Assembly (NCBI GenBank): GCA_033964015.1
Contig: CM066925.1
Coordinates: 10,896,204-10,960,203, forward strand
Direction of reading: 5' to 3'
Length of the DNA stretch: 64,000 nucleotides
Source of the DNA: Scolanthus callimorphus
Taxonomy: Eukaryota > Cnidaria > Anthozoa > Actiniaria > Edwardsiidae
Position numbers and translations under genes: made by a program. Below the pieces are notes generated by a model, which saw only the letters and a list, made by a program, of their open reading frames with translations, did not search any database and was not told the DNA's origin. Shown in pieces: positions 55,901 through 64,000 of this stretch; position 1 is the stretch's first letter, and each line of letters starts with the position of its first letter.

Positions 55901-58900
55901 CAGTACCTCAGTCCACTCGCCAATGTCCCCGGAGTGCAGCCATCCATCTTTGTCAATGGCCTCCTGGGTTTTCTCGGGATCATGTAGGTAACCCTTGAAC
56001 ACATTCGGGCCGTAGAAGCAGATCTGAAGGGACAAATCAAAGCTCAGCAAGAGTAAAAGTAAGAAATACCAAGTTTACAGTTGGACAAATTGCTTTAACA
56101 CACTCTCTGCACGGTAGTTCATAAAACTATTGTATCACCTACCTCCCCTTTGCCACTCTCTGCAAAGTAGTTCATATCCGGGACATCTACAAGCTTGATC
56201 TTGGTGCATGGCATAGGAGGTCCCACGTGACCAAACGTGTTATCGCCCACAAGTTGTATGGAGGCTGCCGCGGTTGTTTCTGTCTGGCCATAGCCTTCAA
56301 GAACCTGAAAAATTCCAGCACATGGTAACAAGTATTTTTTATGTTGGAGCGGGTTTCTGATGAGTGCCAACAATTATTTTGATTTTGCGTTTACATTTCA
56401 TTCTAAATGGTTGCATATTTCTATCAACCAATCATGTTTTGAACTAAACGCGTGCTCACCACGTTATGTACCAGTACTTTGCATGGCTTACAAGGCAACC
56501 CGTTATTTGTTTTCAATGAGCCATAGAGGTCTTCCTTGGCTTGTAATTGGCTGATAGGGAAACAACTTGTTTATGATTGGCTGTGTTTAGTCTTACTGCA
56601 GTCATTTGCTCTGAGATATAAATTGTGAATCTGTGATGATTGTCCTCAAATAGCAATGTCTCAAGACAAACGTGTTGCTACTTACATAACATCCAAGGGC
56701 ACACCTCAGGAATGTCATGACATCATCACGGAGAGGTGCCGAACCAGAAATAAGGAACCGCACCCTACCCCCCAAAGTATTCTGTTGAAGTAGAAAACAC
56801 ATCAAGTTCTACAAATCAATTTCATTCGAATTTAGGAGTAAATAACCATCTACCATTATTGATTTTAGGCATAAAAATAATGACAGCTTTGAATTTTGTA
56901 CTATTCTCCTAATGGCTTTATGAATTCTGATTAATTACATTCCTATAATAATAATGGTACAAGGCATAAAATTATGACCATGATTTATTTCGAGCCCTGC
57001 TGCCCTGTAAAAGCTTGTCACTTAGAAGGGAAGAGTGTATGGAAGTAGCATTAGGAGTGCAGCTAAAGGTGCCTTCGCACCTACGCCGGCGGCTGGCTAG
57101 CCATCCCCCTTGTTCTCATATTTCTTGTAAAAACCTAAAGATTAGCCACCCCCTTGGTCTGAACTCTGTAGTATATCCTTTGTACTAGCCACCCCCCTTC
57201 TTAAGGGTCTGCATCTGCCACTGACATGGCAAGACTTGAGAGAAACGAGCTGGCTATGCTGAGGTGGATGTGTGGCCTGAAACCTGATGGTTACACCAGC
57301 CTAAGCGTCATTCACGATAAGCTCGAGATTGATAACCTTGAGACAGCCCTTTGTCATGCATTTTTTCGGTGGTTTGGCCACGTGGAGAGAGCATAAAGTT
57401 CAACCTCCTCCATCAGGAACTTTGAAGTTGAAGGTCACAAACGAAGAGGCAGGCCAAGGAAAATGTGGTCTGAGGTGATCACTGATGACCTAAAGGTGTC
57501 TGGCCTGTCAGCTGACTTGACAGCGGATCGTGGTGCTTGGAAGAGGGCTGTGAAATCCATGCAATGTCATACCCACTCACAAGTGGAATTTGTTGATGTT
57601 AATTAATGGAAAGTGAGTGAGTGAGTGTCTAACTGATTGATTGACATATGCCAACAATACAACTGATAAACATCATAATGTATGATTACAGACCTGTATT
57701 TTCCTGAATACAAGGTAGTCCCATAAACTGTCTTTTCTGATAATATTTCTATGAGTTAAACAAATATATCACAATAAGAGTGGAAATCAATCACGATTAG
57801 TTCACAGTTCAAAGTAATTCTTGTTCCTTACCTGTCAACCTCAGCCTTTTTAAAACTTAGTGCCGTATTGAATATGAATTTCTTGATAGAACTGGATGAT
57901 GTTTCCTTTATAACCTTGTCGTAAACCCTGTTAAGAACCCTTGGGACCGATATAAACACAGTGGGCCTGGAAGAAACACAAAAGTTATAGCTGGTTTTGT
58001 GGGAAAACTAGGTGTTCTGTGCTGACATGGCCAATAAAATTTTTTTGGGGGCCAATTGTTTGGGTGTTAGCCCTTCATCGAAGCCAAGCCGAGAGGATGA
58101 AGACAAAGTAGACATGCATAGTTATGGATATCACAGCAAATTTCCCAGTAACAGGTTTCCTTTGAAAAACGCCCAAATAAAGATGGATATTGAGGAATTC
58201 CCATATGGCTTTAAGGTAATCCAAGATTTCACATTGTGATGGGACACAAGGTCATTAAGTTTCACTTACTTTAATTCCTGTAAGTCCTCCATAATTTTTC
58301 TAATGTTCCCACCAAAGAATCCAACTTTACCTCCATACATAAAAATCATTAGCTGCAGGGAAAACAAAGGGGAAAAAAATCATTTTTATACAGTGTACAT
58401 AATATTCTCTGCCTAGTTTAAAATGCACTGAAACTCTTGTGTATTGTAGCCTACCTGTGCTAGTCTTTCATACATGTGAGCCAAGGGCAAGTAAGATATA
58501 TGGACATCATTGTTGTCTACATTAATTCCACACTGAAACAAACAAAACAGACTCTAGTTAACACTCAGATGTTTGTGTTTTGCCAAATGATAAAGTGAAA
58601 AAACCCAAACCCAACCCAAGTAAAAATCAGAGCTGGGATCCTGCCTTACTCCAGCTGGGATCCCAGGTCTCATGGAGTTGGGATCCCACCTCATCTTACA
58701 TGGGATCCCAGCCTGGATCCTGCCTGGGATTAGTGGACGGGATAAGGTTGGATCCCAGGTGGGGTATCTTGGATCTTGGCTCAGATTTCATCTGGGATCC
58801 CCTATTACTCGGGGAATCCCATGTTTCCCCCTTGGATTATTAGACATCTGGCCAGCTCAGGTGAGACTGAGTGACTACCTGGGATCCAAGCTATATTAGA

Positions 58901-61900
58901 AGAATTAGACATCCCAGCTCAGATGGGATTAGTGGTTCTACTTGGGAAGTCACAGAATGCATCATTCATGGAGCCAGACTGTCCATGTTAGACACTTGGC
59001 ACTACAAAATATTCCAATATGTTCAAATTGAATGGTTTACTTGTCGTAATTCCAAATCACTAACACAGGAAATCTGTCTTTACCCTTGCAAGCTGTCCTG
59101 TGGAATGCTTCTCCAGTGTGAGGGACCTTTGGGGTGGCTTTGCGAGACGACTTGAGACTTCATGTTCAACTACAAAGCTGTTTCAGTTTACTATCAGTGT
59201 ATTGTAGCTCTCATACAACTGTTTTTAAAAGATACCTTTTCTATCAAGACACAAAGTCCTGACAACATTGCTACTGCATTTCGATGTGTAATCATCACTC
59301 CTTTAGGATTTCCTGCAAACAAAACAATAACAATAAAAATATTTTTGTCATGAAATATCAAGAGGGTTAGAAGCAACTCCAGTAATCCATCTACAAAACG
59401 ACTTCCTTGAGTCATACATGTAGCCTCAATTTTATGAGTCCCAGGCCAAAATCAAAAGTCCCATGGACTTGTACTAACAAGTCCTTACTTTGGCTATTGT
59501 AGGTTGAGAAAAATATGCATGTGTTTTTGGGACTCATGGACAAAAAGAAATTCTTTAACACTTGTTAACTACAAATCTCAAGTCAGTAAGAAATTTTACA
59601 TCAGACATAATTTGTAGGCAGCCTTTTTACCTGTAGTGCCACTTGTATAGCAAACAACTGCTACGTCCTCAGGCTTTGGGAGCTGCAGGAAAGAAATCAA
59701 TATGAAAAAATGAATTTACACTAAAATAAAGAGATGCTACAGAAAAAATTAAAATTATTTGAAATCTCTTCCCATTTGTTTCTCAGGCTAGTTTGTGTAA
59801 GAGCAAGCTAATAAATAAGTGCTATATGAAACAGGTATGAGAAAATACCAAGTGTCAATGCAGGTGAAATGTAATAATTATTAGTAATGTATGAAAATGT
59901 TCAAATTAAAACAAAATCTTCTGACACCTGCTTCATGCAACTGAGTGGACAGCATTCATGTTCGGAAGGTTACACCATTCCATCAAGGACAACTGCTATT
60001 TTATTATAATTATGTTAATTTTCCAGCCTGTGATAAATTAATGTACCTTCTTATCCCGAGGGTTCTTTCTACCAATTTCCTGTAAAAAAGATAGAAAAGA
60101 TTGTCATTTTTTCACAAACAGTGAGCAATGCAATGCAGCAAAGTTACTAGGTCGAAATTGTTATGTCTATCAGCTATTACCACAATAATAAAATTAATTG
60201 TATTTTAAGACTTAAAGGAGCTCTCGCATGCTTAATATTCATCCACCATGGCCATAAAATATGTAAAATTGTAACAGTTAACACACAACATGTTGTTTGC
60301 CCGTATTAATCTGAGATCCACTCTAACATATGGAAATACATGTAAATAGCTGGATCATCCCCCATCTTATACAAAGTAATTACAACATTTAATAAATAAG
60401 AAATCAGTTACCTCTACTTCTGAAAATGTTAAAATCCTAATTCCTTTTTCTTGTCCTTTTGTCTTTTCTTCTTCTGAGACATCAGGGCTTATTTTGATGA
60501 TGTACTTAAGTGATGGACACTGCTCACTACGGTTTAGGATCAGTTGGACCTTTGCTGCATCACATATGACTGTTGTCATCTTGGCTGCAAAAAATGACAG
60601 AGTTATCATTTTAAATTCTTTTTAAAAGCATCAAAGGTCCAGAAGTTGAAATACTTCCGATAAGTGCATTTCATCAAAAATAGAAATAAAGTATTCATAT
60701 ACATGTAAGATGGCATCACTGTTTAAAGAACCAAACTTGTCAATGTTTTACAAGGGATAAGATGGGATGGATTAGGGGACACCTACATGTACATGGCACT
60801 GGCTTGTTTCTTTGCAGGAAAATCCCTGTTTTTGTCATGTGGAACACATTCTCTTGTATGCTTAATTTGTATTAATTGACTCAGCTTTATATAAACAAAA
60901 CTATTTAAGTAGCAAGAAATAGAGTATTTTGTTATGTTGCACTGACCTTGATTAATAATAAATATACACGCATCTGGTCCTAAGGTGTCATATAGGGGTG
61001 TTATAACCATAGCATGCATAGCACAGGCCTGTTCTACAAGCACCCACTCAATCTTATTAGAAGCATAAACACCAATGAAGGTGTCTCCTTCAGGACTAGC
61101 ACTGCCGAGTTCTTGTAAACCAGATCCAACATCACATGACCTTGCCAGGACTTCATTATATGTCAACCATTCATAGGGGCCATCTTCTCTGGTACGTCTT
61201 CCAAGGCAATGCTTGTCACCTGCCAGGAAGCATGAATAACATGGTCAAGAGAATGACTGAATCATAATCAAGTGGGTTTTATGAGATTTTAGTATACATT
61301 TCAGACTTTTCACTCATTTTGAACATTGCTTCAACATTGAAAATTTGATTTTTAATGATTCTATTCCTTGAGGGACAGGAACATCTGCTTCGATTAGCCT
61401 TGCTACCTGTGGATCAGTCTCACACTATTGTAAAATTCTTATCTATACATATATAAATAAAGTCTAAAGTTCTACATACACAGTATTACCTGATATTCTT
61501 GCTCCTCTGAGGAATATTTCATGAGTTGTCCGGCAGTCCTCAAACATGTATTCTGTGAGTTCCTCAGACAGGGCACTACGCCTGGCATAGTTGTCACCCT
61601 TAAGAAACAGGAACAGAAATCTCCTTTGAGTGACTAAAATAATTCCAGAACCTTATTCACTTTGAGTGCCTAAAATTATTACTATTATTATTATTACCAG
61701 AACTTTATTTTCCTGGGATGCTCAATAATTTGAATTCCTGTCTCCCAGCACAATTTTCCTAAATTCCCATTATATAATATTAATGCTACTCTATTTCTCC
61801 TGCTTATTTCCTGTCATGGATGTTTCTCACATAAACCTTTATTGCCCATTAGACCACTTGCACTAAGTGGGTCATGTGACCCCAACTACCACAACAACTA

Positions 61901-62531
61901 CCTCCAGGGTTGACCACCCTGTAATCATGCACTAGACAAAAAAAATGATTTGCTTAAGTTTGCCATGTGTTTGTGAGCAAATCTGACCAAAATAAGGAAA
62001 ACCTGCGGCAAACCTATAAATACTGAATTTTGCCAAAAGGACAGCAAATAATGGCCAAGCAAATACTATAATTACCATATTTTCTTTAGATTTGCCACAG
62101 GTTTACCATGTAGTTGGTCAGATTTGATCATGTGGTAAACTTGAGCAAATCCAATCTTTGTCCAGTGATGTGTGTGTGCAACTAAAATAAACAATTTAGG
62201 GTGCTCATGTAACAGCATTGTTTTCACATGCAGCCCTCCTCTCCCATGCAAACCAAAATCTTAGCACCACACTAAACCATTCAGTTTGTCGTGTTTACAG
62301 TGAGACAAAAATACAGTTTTTATTAACAATTTAAATTGGGATTTCTCAAAGCATTGTGCATGGCTCACCTAGTACTCAATTACTATTCAATAACCTGATT
62401 TATTTGACAAATTTTCTGCTAATTCGAATATTACATACCGGTATTTCTACACTTTGTTGTTTGGGGTTGACGGGGCAATAGGCCTTTTGCATGGAACGGT
62501 CACGTGACTGTTTGGTGCCTAGCGACGCCAT
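52968..62531 (-). CDS. ACSL: Long-chain acyl-CoA synthetase, 19 coding exons
   Basis: Activates long-chain fatty acids to acyl-CoA with ATP and CoA. Minus-strand exons in order: 62439-62531, 61490-61598, 60947-61219, 60412-60584, 60047-60079, 59631-59682, 59236-59312, 58455-58532, 58270-58352, 57832-57966, 57694-57736, 56686-56781, 56143-56304, 55907-56023, 55058-55111, 54643-54732, 54116-54217, 53439-53510, 52968-53108. They total 1,983 bases (660 residues) with every phase matching and no frame break. Motifs in order: YTSGTTGNPKG (AMP-binding P-loop), [60 protein letters not shown] signature. Best match is the ACSL1/5/6 branch (inference). The first exon ([16 protein letters not shown]) has no membrane anchor, unlike most family members. 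The tiny exon 57694-57736 encodes [14 protein letters not shown]. Confidence 0.95.
53173..53287 (+). repeat. Microsatellite (ggaggga)n
   Basis: About sixteen seven-base units of ggaggga in an ACSL intron, about 65 bases from an exon. G-rich on this strand, so G-quadruplex formation is plausible. Confidence 0.9.
53590..54060 (+). repeat. Degenerate GAT/GTT-rich simple sequence
   Basis: Irregular gatgatgatg, gatgttgat and gacaatg words fill most of an ACSL intron. No exon seen inside. Confidence 0.6.
54205..54490 (+). repeat. Tandem repeat carrying an ACSL splice acceptor
   Basis: About nine copies of a 28-36 bp unit, actagacaggactaaaaca followed by tatgatatgata. On the minus strand each unit reads ...catatgttttag then tcctgtctag: the intron end and first ten bases of exon 54116-54217. 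The unit nearest the exon is the real acceptor. Confidence 0.85.
55650..55903 (+). repeat. 22-bp tandem repeat abutting an ACSL splice donor
   Basis: About eleven copies of cataagacaaggtaccccaa. The array runs up to the donor of exon 55907-56023, and on the minus strand each unit contains ggtaccttgtc, similar to the real donor region gaggtactgtc. Confidence 0.85.
57225..57605 (+). mobile_element. LINE reverse-transcriptase C-terminal fragment
   Basis: The plus strand reads [14 protein letters not shown], then [11 protein letters not shown], a stop, and then [14 protein letters not shown], the usual tail of LINE polymerase proteins. It is broken by a stop after GHVERA and lacks the 5' part. 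It is inserted in an ACSL intron, antisense to the gene. Confidence 0.85.
58630..58960 (+). repeat. Degenerate 'tgggatcc' tandem repeat
   Basis: Many tgggatcccag and ggatcc words with irregular spacing in an ACSL intron. It gives a spurious open frame, not a gene. Confidence 0.7.
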
Positions 62532-62581
62532 GTTGGATAGCAAAGTTGTCGGCCGGCGTGTGTGACGAGCGGGAAGGCGAG
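62532..62581 (+). promoter_or_regulatory. Probable divergent promoter and first non-coding exon
   Basis: Just outside the ACSL start codon the sequence is locally GC-rich (gtcggccggcgtgtgtgacg) and ends with the strong donor cgag|gtaaaa at 62582 on the plus strand. An exon starting at 63117 follows, so a divergent gene seems to share the promoter. Inference. Confidence 0.4.
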
Positions 62582-63138
62582 GTAAAAGTCATCTTTTGTT
62601 TTTCATTGTTTTGGTCCCTTTTGATCATCAAATGTAACAAAAAAACACCCGTAGATTATTAGCAAGAGACTTTCCTTGGCATTTTGTGTAGTTTTGACAT
62701 TTTTAAACGCGAAAACTCGAGGCAGTGACATCGTGAAAATGTTTCTTGTTTACATTTTTGTTAACACATTCCGCAGCTGCTGGCACTAAAATAGTGTTTG
62801 TTTAGACTTTTTTCGGGGTTTCTCCCCTTTTTGACACCCAGTGACCGACCGAAGTTATTGTTCTTGACATTTGTTTGCTAGTTGAAGAGATTTTATAGCG
62901 AATTTATTCCGTTTTTGTGCGAAAAAGACCGCTTCAACACCGATACGAAGATGGATTAAGTACTGCAGAGCAACAAATGGCGCCCGATATCAAAATACTC
63001 TCTCTTTGCTAGGCAATTGACATTTGAATGTTTAAAGGAAGTAATTTTGCATTGTTGGAGTTTGTTTTAGTACTCAAAAGATGTCAGGATATAATGTTTT
63101 GTTGATTTATCTCCAGAGTATAATTATCTGTCAACACT

Positions 63139-63388
63139 ATGGCCGAGAAACAAGGTACAATCGAATACTATAATAATGTTCTAATGATATATGCATAAGC
63201 CTTGATTAAACAGTTTTTCTAAACTTTGTCCCGCAAATACTTTGCCAACCTCAGACATAAGCAGAATTAGAGATTTGAAGTTTTCTGATATCTTGATGTG
63301 GAGGATTTTGCCCAAAACGCTGAGCTGGTTCAGAAAATACGCGGAAGGGTTACAATTCATCCTGCTATCTCTTTGGGGGATGACCTAG
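63139..63388 (+). CDS. Possible start of a divergent plus-strand gene (partial)
   Basis: The acceptor tctccag at 63110-63116 is followed by an ATG at 63139 (MAEKQ) and a donor at 63155. A second acceptor (cctcag, 63249-63254) would join in phase 1 to a frame running to a TAG at 63388. The second exon is not similar to anything I know and the frame could be chance; the gene may instead continue past the window. Confidence 0.3.
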
Positions 63389-63715
63389 AAATTCAGCAAC
63401 AACATAGCAGAATTAATTGTTCAACTTGATGGTAACCCGAATGACTGCAATATCATTAGGATTTTCTGCATCCAATTTTTTTAGGGGTAAAATTCATTGA
63501 CCACACCCATTTTGCTATCCCATGAGTCCCCCCCCCCCCCCCCCCCAGGGTTACAAGTTCTCTGCAGAGGTCTGTATTCTCCTTGATTTGCTGTCTGATA
63601 TTTCTTCCCAACCACTTATGGCAACAGTACTACCATCTACATGTCAGATCCCCAACCTGAACGCTGCCCCTATATCTTTTGGCATTGTTGCAAAGGCCCA
63701 GGCGAAGCATTCACA

Positions 63716-63905
63716 CCAACAGAAACTGAATATCTATTAGATTATTTTTCCTGTACTTCCTTTCCTGATTTACCACTTTCAAAGCAATAATGAAAGCATC
63801 AATTGAGAAAGAAAGAATTAAAGCTAGCAAGTTTGGCCAAGCTGCAAAGAGGACATCCAACTTTGATCTGTCATAACCTATGCCCGTACTGCTAAGCAAG
63901 GACAA
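63716..63905 (-). other. Minus-strand open frame with one hydrophobic segment
   Basis: A 64-codon frame contains a membrane-like stretch (LLALILSFSIDAFIIAL). It could be an alternative first exon supplying the missing anchor of ACSL, or a chance frame. Splice support is weak. A run of about 17 C lies at 63530-63546. Confidence 0.2.
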
Positions 63906-64000
63906 GTAAACCTCTTCCCCTCTGCCTTGGTCATCAACCCAACATCCCCCTGGCTTTCATTGCTCCCCCGACCGAAAAGTCTTTGACCCTTCAACTATGG

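Noticed and set aside
58580..58899. Trp/Asp/Pro-rich open frames
   Set aside because: Product of the degenerate tgggatcc repeat within an ACSL intron, antisense to the gene.

Overview
This is a eukaryotic, intron-rich, AT-leaning nuclear window from an animal. An anthozoan cnidarian, quite possibly a stony coral, fits best. The evidence is compact multi-exon genes, a short-chain collagen C4-like gene of the kind common in cnidarians and sponges, and a very high density of small foldback or MITE-like elements, many carrying poly-G/poly-C tracts. The species is an inference. I see no bacterial operons, CRISPR arrays, rRNA genes or convincing intact tRNA genes.

Layout, left to right. About 2.5-4.9 kb holds a 5'-truncated, frame-broken copy of the elongation factor eEF1A gene, with a LINE 3' end directly upstream of its first remaining exon. 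7.9-13.8 kb holds a full six-exon eEF1A gene (+) with transposon relics in its introns. 13.9-20.9 kb is repeat-rich and I see no gene there. 21.0-28.5 kb is TIMM23 (-), seven coding exons, whose last intron carries a poly-G minisatellite made of a transposon end fused to the gene's own 3' splice site. Head to head with it, 28.9-34.5 kb is a short-chain collagen C4-like gene (+). 34.8-41.4 kb and 43.2-49.7 kb hold two related sets of minus-strand exons of an unrecognised secreted protein family. The left set ends in a roughly 5-kb, roughly 100-unit minisatellite that reads as a His-containing 16/17-residue repeat. 53.0-62.5 kb is a complete 19-exon long-chain acyl-CoA synthetase gene (-), which I reconstructed without any frame break. 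Its GC-richer start may be a two-way promoter shared with a (+) gene whose first small exons lie at 62.5-63.4 kb.

The recognised genes are housekeeping or secreted-matrix functions: translation elongation, mitochondrial protein import, fatty acid activation and extracellular matrix. They do not form one pathway. The most unusual theme is that three separate minisatellites sit exactly on splice sites (TIMM23 last acceptor; an ACSL acceptor; an ACSL donor) and a fourth has expanded inside a terminal coding exon.

Caveat on sequence quality: eEF1A, TIMM23, the collagen gene and the secreted-family genes each carry isolated one-base indels in otherwise well conserved exons, several of them in homopolymers. 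Uncorrected long-read errors are the simplest explanation, although the acyl-CoA synthetase gene has none in 1,983 coding bases. Frame breaks here should not be taken as proof of pseudogenes, except for the truncated eEF1A copy.
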